Part shown: piece by piece, positions 8,181 to 16,218 of the stretch
Position numbering within the stretch: position 1 is the first letter of the stretch
How the letters are laid out: each line of letters starts with the position of its first letter
From: Desulfobacterales bacterium
GTDB taxonomy: Bacteria; Desulfobacterota; Desulfobacteria; Desulfobacterales; JAFDCJ01
Assembly (NCBI GenBank): GCA_020345785.1
Contig: CP070771.1
Location: 7,163,388 to 7,182,361, forward strand
Reading direction: 5' to 3'
DNA length: 18,974 bases
Made by a program: the position numbers and the translations under genes
The notes under the pieces: model-generated
Told to the model about the DNA's origin: nothing
The model's database searches: none
What the model saw: only the letters and a program-made list of their open reading frames with translations

Positions 8181-8403
8181 ACTTAATGTAGCGGCGGGGT
8201 TAATCCCCGCCTTGACCGTGGTGATTGTCTTGCCAAGGTGTTTCTCTAATTTATATATGTTAAACGGTGCGATTCGCCGTTTAGGCGGGGATAAACCCCG
8301 CCGCTACACATTTGGCGCTTTTATACAGATCATCACACGCCGAGTTTCATCCGCGATGCCCGCGCAAAAATCCTTAAGTTGACGCGTATGCGCCCCGGCG
8401 GGA
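8131..8403. mobile_element. MITE-like element with nested inverted repeats
   Basis: Outer terminal arms at 8141-8160 and 8374-8393 match 19 of 20 bp as an inverted pair (core CGCGTCAACTTAA). Similarity continues outward for about 10 more bp. Inside are inner arms at 8187-8211 and 8284-8308 that pair at 24 of 25 positions, and each contains its own GGCGGGG/CCCCGCC palindrome. A third hairpin, TAAACGG/CCGTTTA, lies at 8261-8283. No transposase is present, so this is non-autonomous. It sits just after the truncated TPR fragment. A target-site duplication is not obvious by eye. Confidence 0.75.
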
Positions 8404-8655
8404 CTCCGCATTCCTCGCGGTCCGCCGCAGGCGGACACGTTCAACGATCAAAGTACTAACGTCCTTTTGCCTTTCCCCGCCTGTTGGCGGGATAATTCAA
8501 GCCATTCCGTGCCCTGCACGCAGTGGTCGTTGACTCGGTATCCTTAAATAATTTTTTCACCAGTGAAGTCGCCTCGGCCTTATCCTTGGAAGTGAAATGA
8601 ATTCCCGCTCAATAGCGGCTATTCTTGACCGCCATCCGAGGTTTTGAAACCAGTT
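8404..8655. other. Gene-free stretch with small hairpins
   Basis: Between the element and the SDR stop there is no supportable gene. Short hairpins occur at 8476-8491 (CCCGCC-tgtt-GGCGGG) and 8605-8618 (CCGCT-caat-AGCGG). Neither is followed by a T-run on the minus strand, so neither is a clear terminator for the SDR gene. A minus-strand frame at about 8459-8606 reads IHFTSKDKAEATSLVKKLF and could be a remnant, but it has no start or RBS. Confidence 0.5.
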
Positions 8656-9429
8656 CTATAATAAACTGATCGAGTATCCGCCGTCCACCGGCAGGGCGAC
8701 GCCGGTGACATAATCCGAGGCCGGGCTTGCCAGAAAAATCGCAGCCCCCGCGAGGTCGCGCGGTTCACCCCATCGGCCCGCGGGGGTCCTGGCAGTGGCC
8801 TTGTCCTGAAGACCTTCGATTTCCTGGCGGGCGCGGCGGGTCAGTTCGGTATCGATCCAGCCGGGCAGGATGGCATTGACCTGGATGTTGTCCTCAGCCC
8901 AGGCGCAGGCCATACTGCGGGCCATCTGAACGATGCCGCCTTTGCTGGCGCCGTAGGGCCCCAGCTTTGCTCCGCCGAAAAGTGTGGTCATGGAGCCGAT
9001 GTTGATGATTTTTCCACCGCCGGCGGCTTTCATGGCGGGGTAGACGTATTTGGAGCACAAAAAGGCGCTGCGCAAATTTCCGGCCAGCACTTGATCCCAC
9101 TCGGAGGCCTCATAGTCCTGCGGCATCTTGCGAATGTTGATGCCGGCATTATTCACCAGGATATCGATGCGGCCCAATTCCTGGAGGACTTCTTCGGTCA
9201 TTTGTTGCACCGCTTTTTCATCGGCGACGTCATATATCAAACCAAGAACCCGGACCCCGGACGCTTCCTTGATTTCATTGACCGCAGCTTCGGTTTTCTT
9301 CAAATTGCGGGCGACGATGGCAATGTCGGCACCCATCGAGGCCAAACCCCGCGCGATTCCCTTCCCGATTCCGCCGTTGCCTCCGGTAACGATGGCCACT
9401 TTTTGGTCCAAGCTGAATAAGTGATTCAT
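8656..9429 (-). CDS. SDR-family NAD(P)-dependent oxidoreductase
   Basis: Classical short-chain dehydrogenase/reductase, 257 residues from ATG 9429, which has GGAGG about 8 nt upstream. An in-frame ATG at 9465 lacks such a site. Key motifs: cofactor-binding TGGNGGIG (15-22), Asp67 in YDVAD, NNAG (93-96), Asn118, Ser146 and the Tyr159-x-x-x-Lys163 pair of the active site (YGASK). The C-terminus has the usual PASDYVTGVALPVDGGYS. Arg41 after the second beta strand would suit NADP(H). The closest general types are gluconate 5-dehydrogenase- and FabG-like sugar/hydroxyacid dehydrogenases, but the substrate cannot be assigned. It diverges from tctC across a 686-nt control region, which suggests joint regulation with the transporter and catabolic genes. 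Confidence 0.92.
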   Translation of the reverse strand: MNHLFSLDQKVAIVTGGNGGIGKGIARGLASMGADIAIVARNLKKTEAAVNEIKEASGVRVLGLIYDVADEKAVQQMTEEVLQELGRIDILVNNAGINIRKMPQDYEASEWDQVLAGNLRSAFLCSKYVYPAMKAAGGGKIINIGSMTTLFGGAKLGPYGASKGGIVQMARSMACAWAEDNIQVNAILPGWIDTELTRRARQEIEGLQDKATARTPAGRWGEPRDLAGAAIFLASPASDYVTGVALPVDGGYSISLL

Positions 9430-9596
9430 AGCGAGCCCTCCATTTACTCTTAAGATTGAAAACATAGTCCTCTGGGCCAGGATTCTTCACTTTGCGTTAT
9501 CAGTGGGTTGCATGTCAATTCCATTTAAACCTTTATTAAAACCGAACTTTATTGTCAAGGACATCCCTGCCAAGGCTTTTTAAAAGAATATAATTT

Positions 9597-9797
9597 CAAA
9601 TCTCAAGCACCAAATTACAAATAAATTTCAATATTCAATAACCAAAACATTTACCCCGGTCATCTTATACTGATTCGCAAAGCCCGGTCTACCGGCGATG
9701 AGGCCTTTAGGCTAAACTTTGGGCGGATCATTTGTTTGGGATTTTGAATTTTGGTCATTCGTATTTATTTGAGATGTGTTATTTGGTGCTTGGGATG
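9597..9797. repeat. MITE-like inverted-repeat element, copy 1
   Basis: AAGCACCAAAT at 9605-9615 is perfectly inverted at 9781-9791. Weaker matching continues over about 45 nt inward on both sides (AT-rich AATAAAT and AACCAAAA-type segments). The roughly 100-nt interior is unlike the arms and has no gene. A related element with the same terminal motif lies at 14376-14607. Confidence 0.7.
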
Positions 9798-9898
9798 TTC
9801 AGGATCACGAAGGATCTTCCTATCAGCAAGCCGCCTACCGGCCTGTTGCCCCGAGGCGGCCCACTTTAAACAAGAATCTTATTGAAACGCCGGTCACC

Positions 9899-10058
9899 AT
9901 GTGTTAAGGGCGTTTTCATCGGAAATTTTTCATGTCGGGCGGAACATTTTCGAAAATGAACCGTCGCAGCTGCGTGGATCGACATAAGCTCTTTTTAACA
10001 CATACACAGCGTTCTGGGTATTGTGGCCTTCAATTGACAGTGAAAGAATCAATGATTC
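9899..10058. promoter_or_regulatory. Control region between the divergent SDR gene and tctC
   Basis: Several dyads cluster here: ATGTGTTAA (9899-9907) inverted at 9995-10003; a perfect 14-bp palindrome CATTTTCGAAAATG (9945-9958); CGCAGCTGCG (9965-9974); and GAATCA-A-TGATTC (10046-10058). A TTGACA hexamer at 10034-10039 lies just ahead of the last dyad and could be the -35 box of the tctC promoter, with the dyad as an operator in the spacer. The matching -10 box is poor (TCATAG at 10057). These are sequence observations; the binding proteins are unknown. Confidence 0.4.
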
Positions 10059-10115
10059 ATAGGTCGCTATGCAATTCATGAAAAAGCTGTGTATAACAAC
10101 AAAGGAGGTGACAAC

Positions 10116-11231
10116 ATGAGAAATTTACGCATTCATGTGGGGTCGGCCGCAACCGTTTTGGCATTGTTGATCCTTGCCGGGGGCGTATCACCGGTCATGG
10201 CCTGGCCGGACAAGCCCATTGCCGTTTACGTGGGATGGTCCGCGGGTGGTTCGTCCGACACCACAACCCGGGCGGTGTGCCTTGAAATGGAGAAAATGCT
10301 GGGACAGCGCATACTGGTGACCAATGTGACGGGCGCACTTGGCGGCATCGGTGCTACTCAGGTGGCCGAAGCCCCGGCAGACGGCTATCTGTGGTTCGGC
10401 GGTGCGGCGGTTCACGGAACCTGGCCCGTTCTGGGGCACAGCAAATATTCCTGGAATGATTTTTATGCCATGCTGTCCGTGGTATTTCCAACAACCATTT
10501 ACGTCAAAAAAGATGCCCCCTGGAATACGCTCGATGAATTTTTAAACGAGATCAAGGAAAAGCCCAAGGGAACGTTCAAATTCGGCTCACCCGGTGCCGG
10601 CAGCAACGGGGCGATTTTCGGCGGCGTTTTGATGGAGGCAGCCGGCATCACGGAAAAAGTCATACCGGTACCCTACAAGGGCGGCCGCGAGGCCGGTCGC
10701 TATCTCCTGTCGGGTGATGTCAATTTTACTTCGGTGACCATGGGGGATTTGAGCGACTGGGCGGTGGCCGGAAGGGTCAAGCCGCTTGCCAACCTCTACA
10801 GTGAAGACATTACATTTGAAGGCGTCGAGTTTCCTTCGGCCGTCAAGAAATTCCCGTCCCTGGAGCCATACCAGGCCATCAACCCTTATTTCGGGATTTA
10901 CATCCGGCGCGACACCCCGGCGGATGTGGTTGAGAAAATTGCCGAAGCCTTTATCTGGGCGGTCCAGCAGGAAGGCTTTAAGAAAGTGGCTGTCCAGCAG
11001 CGTGCCGGTGTGTGGGCGCCGCTGCTGGGGTTGGCTTCCGACAAGCAGATGTCGCGCATCGAGGCGGCCAGATGCACAGCGCTGTGGGATCTGCAGATTG
11101 CCAAAAACGATCCGGCCCAGTTCGGCATCCCCAAGCCGGCCGACTGGTCCTGGCCGCCCCATGATCGGGCCGTCAAGGCTAAAGGCTGGCCGGCCGGCGT
11201 GGAAAACATGTTCAAGCAACTGCCAAAATAA
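10116..11231 (+). CDS. tctC: Tripartite tricarboxylate transporter substrate-binding protein (TctC/Bug family)
   Basis: Periplasmic binding protein that captures a carboxylic acid for the TctAB membrane complex. The start ATG at 10116 is preceded by AAAGGAGGTGA; an upstream start at 10089 is less likely. Signal peptide residues 1-29, with cleavage after PVMA. The mature N-terminus WPDKPIAVYVGWSAGGSSDTTTR is the family hallmark (PxxPI followed by a Gly-Gly-xx-D carboxylate-binding loop). At 371 residues it is longer than the usual 320 or so, with an added C-terminal tail of about 40 residues (IAKNDPAQFGIPKPADWSW onward). It is the first gene of the plus-strand cluster. A 214-nt gap with an inverted repeat separates it from tctB. 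The ligand is unknown. Confidence 0.93.
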   Translation: MRNLRIHVGSAATVLALLILAGGVSPVMAWPDKPIAVYVGWSAGGSSDTTTRAVCLEMEKMLGQRILVTNVTGALGGIGATQVAEAPADGYLWFGGAAVHGTWPVLGHSKYSWNDFYAMLSVVFPTTIYVKKDAPWNTLDEFLNEIKEKPKGTFKFGSPGAGSNGAIFGGVLMEAAGITEKVIPVPYKGGREAGRYLLSGDVNFTSVTMGDLSDWAVAGRVKPLANLYSEDITFEGVEFPSAVKKFPSLEPYQAINPYFGIYIRRDTPADVVEKIAEAFIWAVQQEGFKKVAVQQRAGVWAPLLGLASDKQMSRIEAARCTALWDLQIAKNDPAQFGIPKPADWSWPPHDRAVKAKGWPAGVENMFKQLPK

Positions 11232-11241
11232 TAAAAGGGGA

Positions 11242-11347
11242 ATGGATTCGTTTATATTTTCTTGTTTTAAGACAGGATTAACAGGATTCAGGGGGGATCA
11301 TTATCCTGTAAATCCTGTCTGATTTTAAATAATAAAACCGAATCCAT
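11242..11347. repeat. Long hairpin element between tctC and tctB
   Basis: Outer arms ATGGATTCG (11242-11250) and CGAATCCAT (11339-11347) enclose inner arms at 11270-11287 and 11303-11320, which pair at 17 of 18 positions and are built on the unit ACAGGATT. It begins 11 nt after the tctC stop. In the transcript it would form a strong stem-loop, suited to attenuate transcription or protect the tctC 3' end. ACAGGATT-type repeats are found in many bacterial intergenic regions, so it may also be a MITE. Confidence 0.75.
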
Positions 11348-11445
11348 CCGATAGACATAGATTGCCTCATCAGTAATGCCTCTCTGGGCTTCGGGGCATA
11401 TGTTCCTTAATTGTGAGAGATAATATAAGGTAATTAACACAGAAG

Positions 11446-11952
11446 ATGCAAGTCGATCATCAGAAGGACGCCTTCCTTGAAAGCTCCGGCATGGACAAGG
11501 CCGGCGAACTCATGCTGGGCGTGTGCGTCTCCTTTTTTGCCCTCTTTGTGATTGTCGAGTCGGTGCGCATGCCCCAGCGGGGACATTTGGGAATCATGAT
11601 GAGTCCGGGCTTCGTGCCGCTGTTCACCGGAATCGTGCTGCTCTTTTTGAGCCTCGTCATTAATGTGAGGGCCCTGAGAGCCGGTGGCCATAAACATATC
11701 GGGGCTTTGTGCAAAAGCATCCGCGACGATGAGGAGCTGCGCCGCTTCCTGTGGATCCTAGGATTTATGGTGCTGTACATCGTCGGGCTGATCGGGGTTG
11801 TACCCTTCCTGGCAGCCACGCTCATTTACCACGTCCTGATTTTCTACTATCTGAGAATCGGGGGCCCGCTTAAGATTGTCATTTACACGCTGATTGCTAC
11901 AGGGCTGGTTGCGGTTTTCCTGCCGCGCGTATTCGACATGCCCGTGCCCTGA
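11446..11952 (+). CDS. tctB: Tripartite tricarboxylate transporter small membrane subunit (TctB family)
   Basis: Small membrane partner of TctA, 168 residues, normal for the family. Four hydrophobic segments are seen: near residues 19-40 (ELMLGVCVSFFALFVIVES), 48-70 (GFVPLFTGIVLLFLSLVINV), 99-132, and 143-163 (VIYTLIATGLVAVFLPRVF). The ATG at 11446 has only a weak RBS. An internal ATG at 11491 (MDKAGELMLG) is a possible alternative and would fit the usual short N-terminus. Its place between tctC and tctA and the 37-nt gap to tctA support the call more than the sequence itself, which is poorly conserved in this family. Confidence 0.88.
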   Translation: MQVDHQKDAFLESSGMDKAGELMLGVCVSFFALFVIVESVRMPQRGHLGIMMSPGFVPLFTGIVLLFLSLVINVRALRAGGHKHIGALCKSIRDDEELRRFLWILGFMVLYIVGLIGVVPFLAATLIYHVLIFYYLRIGGPLKIVIYTLIATGLVAVFLPRVFDMPVP

Positions 11953-11989
11953 GGCGGCCGGTGGAAAGTTGATTTCGGAGAATGCCTTT

Positions 11990-13516
11990 ATGGATTGGTC
12001 CCTGGTGCTGCAAGAATGGAAACTTTTGCCGGAAGTCTTTTTGAGTCTTGTCACCAACCCGATGTTGATGCTGACGCTCGCTCTGGGCGGTATTACCGGG
12101 ATGATTGCCGGCATGCTGCCGGGCATATCCGCCGTCATGGCCATGTCCCTGCTGCTGGGTTTCGTATTCCGGGTACCCCCTGATATCGGCCTGGGGTTGC
12201 TGATCGCAATTTATGTGGGCGCCATGGCCGCCGGCGGGGTGACGGCAATCATGGTCAATATCCCCGGCACTCCTGCTGCCGCGGCGACCTGTGTAGACGG
12301 CTTCCCCATGGCCCGGCAGGGCCGCGTCAAAGAGGCTGTCGAGGCGTCTTTCAGCGGTTCGTTTGTGGGTGAATTGCTGGGCGAGGCGGCTACCCTTATC
12401 CTGCTGCCTTTTATAGCTCTGATTGCCCTCAAACTGGGAGACTGGGAGATTTTTCTGGTGGCCATGGTGGGGATCACGCTGGCCGGAGCCCTGGCGGGCG
12501 ACAACCCACTTAAAGGCTGGATTTCGGCGCTGATCGGGCTGATCATCGCCATGGTGGGCATGGAGGATATCTGGGCCTACCCGCGTTTTGGGTATACCAC
12601 GGAACTGATGCGCGGCTTTAATTTCGTGCCGGCATTAATCGGCCTTTTCGGTCTTTCGGAAGTCTTCATGGTTCTGAAGATGAAAACGCCTTATCAGATC
12701 CTGGGTGAAGGCGGCTGGGTGACCATCAACGTCAAGCTTATCTGGAAACACATGCTGACTATTCTGCGGTCGGTGATGGTGGCTGTGGGGATCGGCATTG
12801 TGCCTGGGGTGGGCGAGTCGGCGGCCTGCTGGCTGGGATATGATCTGGCCCGGCGACGCTCCAAGAACAAAGACAATTTCGGCAAGGGCGAGGTCGAGGG
12901 TGTCATCGCGGCCGAAGCTGCCAACAGCGCCACATCCGGCGGCGCTCTGATTCCATCGCTGGTTTTCGGCATCCCCGGCAGCGGACCCACCGCCCTTCTG
13001 ATCGCCGCCATGTTTATGTACGGTATCCGGCCCGGCCCAATGCTCATGATCGAACGCCCCGGGTTTGTGGCCGAGATTGTGATTCTGTTCTGGCTGTGTG
13101 CGATATTCAACCGTATCGGCGCCATCCTGATATCGCCTTCGTTCATTCGGATTCTTTCGAGTCCCCGAGAGATTCTGCTGCCGATAGCCGCCGCACTGGG
13201 GGTGTTGGGCGCCTGGGCGGCCGGGTTTACCCGTTTCGACATCTACTCCATGCTTGGATTTGGCGTTTTGGGATTTTTTTTCAGGCAAAAAAGTTACCCG
13301 CTGGCCCCCATGGTGCTGGGGATCCTGGTGGGGGGATTTGCCGATACCTCGCTGAGACGGGCGCTGTTGACCTACAGCGAAAATCTGACCCAGATGCTGA
13401 CCCGTCCCTTTGCGATCATCCTGCTGATATTTTTGATTTTCACCATTGTATCCCAGGTTCGAAGCTGGCGCGGCAAGCGGCGCAGACGCCGTGAGAGTGC
13501 GATCGAAAGTAGTTAG
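11990..13516 (+). CDS. tctA: Tripartite tricarboxylate transporter large permease (TctA family)
   Basis: Large membrane subunit that moves the substrate, probably coupled to cation flow. The start ATG 11990 (MDWSLVLQEWKLLPEVFLSL) gives 508 residues, the usual length, and has GGAG about 10 nt upstream. The frame extends upstream into tctB, but that part is out-of-frame shadow. Family motifs: GGITGMIAGMLPGISAVMAM near residues 27-46, the PGTPAAAATCVDGFPMARQG block near 91-110, and the mirrored second-half block NSATSGGALIPSLVFGIPGS near 315-334. About 11-12 membrane segments. The C-terminus is short and very basic (GKRRRRRES). Confidence 0.95.
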   Translation: MDWSLVLQEWKLLPEVFLSLVTNPMLMLTLALGGITGMIAGMLPGISAVMAMSLLLGFVFRVPPDIGLGLLIAIYVGAMAAGGVTAIMVNIPGTPAAAATCVDGFPMARQGRVKEAVEASFSGSFVGELLGEAATLILLPFIALIALKLGDWEIFLVAMVGITLAGALAGDNPLKGWISALIGLIIAMVGMEDIWAYPRFGYTTELMRGFNFVPALIGLFGLSEVFMVLKMKTPYQILGEGGWVTINVKLIWKHMLTILRSVMVAVGIGIVPGVGESAACWLGYDLARRRSKNKDNFGKGEVEGVIAAEAANSATSGGALIPSLVFGIPGSGPTALLIAAMFMYGIRPGPMLMIERPGFVAEIVILFWLCAIFNRIGAILISPSFIRILSSPREILLPIAAALGVLGAWAAGFTRFDIYSMLGFGVLGFFFRQKSYPLAPMVLGILVGGFADTSLRRALLTYSENLTQMLTRPFAIILLIFLIFTIVSQVRSWRGKRRRRRESAIESS

Positions 13517-13583
13517 CTGCTTTGGCTTGTCCGGGTTGGTTACGCATGATCTATTGTTTGACAACATGCTGTCAGAAACATGA

Positions 13584-13853
13584 AGGTGTCAGGTGTCAGG
13601 TGTCAGGTTTCAGCCAGCTGTCAGGATTCAGCCCAGACACTCACCGCCGGAGTTTACCGGCATTGGGAGGACGGCCAGTTTGATCAATAAAAGAAACTAT
13701 AAAAAAGCGAATCCACCAGAGGCGGATAAATATCGAATAATGAATATTCCGCCGGAGGCGGATCGAAGGGAGGCATTCTGCGGTTCTCTGTTCCGTTCAG
13801 GTGAAGTATCATTCATCTAAATGCTGACACCAGAAACCTGACACCTGACACCC
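13584..13853. repeat. Element with heptamer-array inverted arms, copy 1 (tctA-VOC gap)
   Basis: Four tandem heptamers (AGGTGTC three times, then AGGTTTC) at 13584-13611 face an inverted array at 13825-13853; 13592-13611 and 13833-13852 form a perfect 20-bp inverted pair. The interior has a 27-bp block at 13672-13698 (CAGTTTGATCAATA, AAAGAAACT) that recurs exactly at 17215-17241, a GAATATCGAAT-like region, and TTCCGTTCAGGTGAAG at 13791-13806, which recurs at 17417-17432. A nested duplicate of CC-rCC-rGAGGCGGAT occurs near 13708-13722 and 13747-13762. It fills most of the 401-nt gap. A 75-codon frame at 13593-13820 is not a gene. Confidence 0.8.
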
Positions 13854-13917
13854 ATTTATGTGCTTTCGCAATTAAATTTATTATTGACTCCGGCTTGTCC
13901 GGGTCAGGAGGTACTCA

Positions 13918-14301
13918 ATGACTTACCGCTTGCACCACGTACATTTGATTTGCAAAGATCTGGAAGGTATGATTAATTTTTTTACTGACGCTTTAGGGGC
14001 GACGCTTGTCGCGCGGAAGAAATTCGGTACGGCAGACGGCGCCTCGCTCGATCTTCAGGGCAGCACCATCAATCTGCGAGTTGCCCGGGAGGATGAAAAA
14101 ATGGTCGGAGATGCTTCCCAGACGAGATTCGGCTACGACCACCTCGGACTGCAGGTCGAAGATGTCGACGCAGCCTACCGGGATTTAAAAAACAGAGGTT
14201 TCTCGTTTTTTATGGAGCCCAAAGACATCCCCGATTTGAGGATCGCCTTTTTTCGGGGACCGGAAGATATCACCATCGAGCTGGTCCAGAAGCTGGGTTA
14301 G
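13918..14301 (+). CDS. VOC-superfamily (glyoxalase/bleomycin-resistance fold) protein
   Basis: A 127-residue single-subunit VOC protein starting at ATG 13918, preceded by AGGAGG. The paired beta-alpha-beta-beta-beta modules are visible: RLHHVHLICKDLEGMINFF at the start of the first and FGYDHLGLQVEDVDAAYRDL at the start of the second. Candidate metal ligands are His7 (or His9), His75 and Glu121 (ITIELVQ), the standard His-His-Glu set. VOC enzymes include glyoxalases, epimerases and dioxygenases acting on carbonyl or acyl intermediates. Its place between the TTT transporter and the LarA homologue suggests it acts on a pathway intermediate or a toxic aldehyde by-product, which is inference. Confidence 0.88.
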   Translation: MTYRLHHVHLICKDLEGMINFFTDALGATLVARKKFGTADGASLDLQGSTINLRVAREDEKMVGDASQTRFGYDHLGLQVEDVDAAYRDLKNRGFSFFMEPKDIPDLRIAFFRGPEDITIELVQKLG

Positions 14302-14375
14302 TACCAAGGGGCCTAAGAGCTGCACGCAGGCCCTGTTTGCCAGTATTGTCTTTGATATTGGAATCTTAATATAAA

Positions 14376-14607
14376 AAATTCCAAGCACCAAAAAACAAAT
14401 AACAAACAATATCCAAATTTCAAGTTTCAATGATCCAAACGAGTTTTGGCTTGCCGCTAGTTGCGTCATTAGATCAGAACTCAGGTGGAATGAAGCCTAT
14501 CAGAGACAGCCGAATGAATATGATTAACTAAAATCTATGAATTGTTTTGAATTTGAGATTTGAATTTTTGAATTTATTTGAGATTTGTAATTTGGAGCTT
14601 GGAATTT
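14376..14607. repeat. MITE-like inverted-repeat element, copy 2
   Basis: Terminal arms 14376-14392 and 14591-14607 pair at 16 of 17 positions (core AATTCCAAGC). Matching continues inward with AT-rich segments (ACAAAT, CAAATTTCAA-like). The arm motif AAGCACCAAA is shared with the element at 9597-9797. It occupies most of the 430-nt gap between the VOC and LarA-like genes, and the rest of the gap holds no gene. A separate promoter for the LarA-like gene cannot be made out. Confidence 0.7.
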
Positions 14608-14731
14608 ATACGATGTCATTGCTGATCAGAAAACGCAGCATACAAGAACGTATGTGAGCTTGAATAGATGATATTAATACGATTTTGCTCTAAGAGCCGA
14701 GATCTACACCCTTTATGTGGAGTCTAAGAAT

Positions 14732-15967
14732 ATGGACCTGCCAAACTTTTACCGTGTCCGGCAGCGTTTTGATGTCACATCCCTGGCGGATGTGGCAGCG
14801 GCGGTGCACGAGGAATTTTCAAAATTTGATCCCGGTGATAAAATCCGTCCCGGCCAGACAGTGGCCGTCGGTGTCGGTTCCAGGGGAACGCATGATTTAA
14901 AGATCCTGGTCACAGCCACCGTTGCCTGCTTAAAATCCATGGGACTTAAACCCTTTGTGATTCCGGCCATGGGGTCCCACGGCGGCGGGACGGGCGAGGG
15001 GCAAATGCAGGTGCTGGCGGAATTGGGTATCACCCAAGATGCGGTTGGGGCTCCGATCGTGTCCAACATGGATGTGGTTTCTCTTGGACGGGTCGAATCC
15101 GGTGCCGAAGTATTCTTTGCCAAAGATGCGCTGGATGCCGATCATGTCGTGGTGGTCAACCGCGTCAAACCCCATACGGCCTTTCGTTCGGAGGTCGAAT
15201 CCGGGCTGTGCAAGATCCTGGCTGTCGGCTGCGGCCGGCAAAAGGGGGCTGCGAATATGCACCGCTACGACCTGGCAAAAACCATTGTGCCTGCCGCCCG
15301 GCTGATCATGCAGCACGCATCGGTTCTTTGCGGCCTGGCAGTCACGGAAAATGCCCTGGGGGGAACCCATTCCCTAAAACTGGCACAACCCGAAGAATTC
15401 CCCGGCGTTGACAGCGAATTGCTAAAAATTGCCTGGACCCTGCTCCCGAAACTGCCGGTTGACGATCTGGATATTCTATTGGTGGACGAAATGGGGAAAA
15501 ATGTAAGCGGTGCCGGGATGGACCCCAATGTCATCGGTTTCTGGCGCCGGGAAGGCGGTCCCCGGCAACCGGATTATCGCATTCTGGTAGTGTTGGATCT
15601 GACACCCCATTCCCACGGCAACGCCACCGGGATCGGCATGGCGGATTTGACGACCCGCCGGGTGGTCGACAACATCGACTGGGAGGCTACTTACCTGAAT
15701 GCATTTACGTCCGGGGTGCTGCGTTCGGCCCGGATGCCGATTCCCGTTGAAAACGACCGGCTGGCAGTTGAAGCGGCCCTGAACCGGACGCCGGATCCAC
15801 ACGGTGTTCGGATGGTGCGCATTGTCAATACCGGTGAACTGGAGTCTTTTTGGGCGACGGCAGCGGTATTGCCGGAACTCAGAACGCAGGAAAAAATTAC
15901 CGTCCACGACGCGGCTGTCGAACTTGAATTCAGCCATGACGGCCGGCTGCTGCCTATGGCGGGCTGA
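14732..15967 (+). CDS. LarA-like nickel-pincer-cofactor isomerase homologue (DUF2088/lactate racemase domain)
   Basis: Predicted racemase/epimerase of a 2-hydroxy acid, 411 residues from ATG 14732, which has GGAG 9 nt upstream; a GTG at 14717 is an alternative. Key residues line up with Lactiplantibacillus LarA at nearly constant offset: Arg51 (LarA Arg75), His83 in GSHGGG (His108), His148 in KPHTAF (His174), Lys161 in GLCKIL (the cofactor-bound Lys184) and His177 in NMHR (His200). LarA homologues interconvert lactate, malate, aryl-lactates or aldonates using a covalently bound nickel pincer nucleotide made by LarB, LarC and LarE, none of which is in this window. The neighbours (TTT transporter, dehydrogenases, aldolase-fold protein) fit the first step of hydroxyacid catabolism. 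The exact substrate is unknown. Confidence 0.85.
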   Translation: MDLPNFYRVRQRFDVTSLADVAAAVHEEFSKFDPGDKIRPGQTVAVGVGSRGTHDLKILVTATVACLKSMGLKPFVIPAMGSHGGGTGEGQMQVLAELGITQDAVGAPIVSNMDVVSLGRVESGAEVFFAKDALDADHVVVVNRVKPHTAFRSEVESGLCKILAVGCGRQKGAANMHRYDLAKTIVPAARLIMQHASVLCGLAVTENALGGTHSLKLAQPEEFPGVDSELLKIAWTLLPKLPVDDLDILLVDEMGKNVSGAGMDPNVIGFWRREGGPRQPDYRILVVLDLTPHSHGNATGIGMADLTTRRVVDNIDWEATYLNAFTSGVLRSARMPIPVENDRLAVEAALNRTPDPHGVRMVRIVNTGELESFWATAAVLPELRTQEKITVHDAAVELEFSHDGRLLPMAG

Positions 15968-16110
15968 AATTCAGCCGGAAAAAAGCGAATATCGAATGTC
16001 GAAGGAAAGAAACTTATCAGGACTGAGTAACGAGGACTGAGGACTGAGTTAAAGAGAATTCGGGCGATGGAAACAGAAACACGCTCAGTCCTCAGTCCTC
16101 AGTCCTCAGC
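15962..16110. repeat. Element with heptamer-array inverted arms, copy 2 (LarA-aldolase gap)
   Basis: GGCTGAA-A-TTCAGCC (15962-15976) is a perfect dyad overlapping the stop codon of the LarA-like gene. It is followed by GCGAATATCGAATGTCGAAG, a segment shared with the copy at 17228-17290. Then GGACTGA heptamers (16020-16047) face an inverted TCAGTCC array (16085-16105); 16032-16048 and 16084-16100 form a perfect 17-bp inverted pair with a 35-nt loop. The remaining 16111-16218 holds only the aldolase leader. Confidence 0.75.
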
Positions 16111-16218
16111 ACTCGTCACTTTTCAATAATTTTAGGCATTTTAACCTGATTGGGTATGGCCTGAGAGAACAAGGGCTTACTCTACTTTGATGACAAAATC
16201 AATTGGGAGGTTAACACA

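Noticed and set aside
8459..8606. Minus-strand frame reading IHFTSKDKAEATSLVKKLF
   Set aside because: The composition looks protein-like, but there is no start codon or RBS and it is too short to assign; at most a remnant.
10587..11219. 210-codon minus-strand frame opposite tctC
   Set aside because: It is antisense to a well-supported coding region, with no domain and no RBS.
11894..11989. Upstream extension of tctA overlapping tctB
   Set aside because: The extra 32 residues are out-of-frame tctB sequence; the ATG at 11990 gives the normal family length.
12635..13567. 310-codon minus-strand frame opposite tctA
   Set aside because: It is a shadow of the GC-rich tctA codons: polar low-complexity composition, no RBS and no recognisable domain.
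13593..13820. A 75-codon open frame in the tctA-VOC gap
   Set aside because: It lies inside the heptamer-arm repeat element, starts within the tandem array, has no RBS and encodes repeat-derived sequence.
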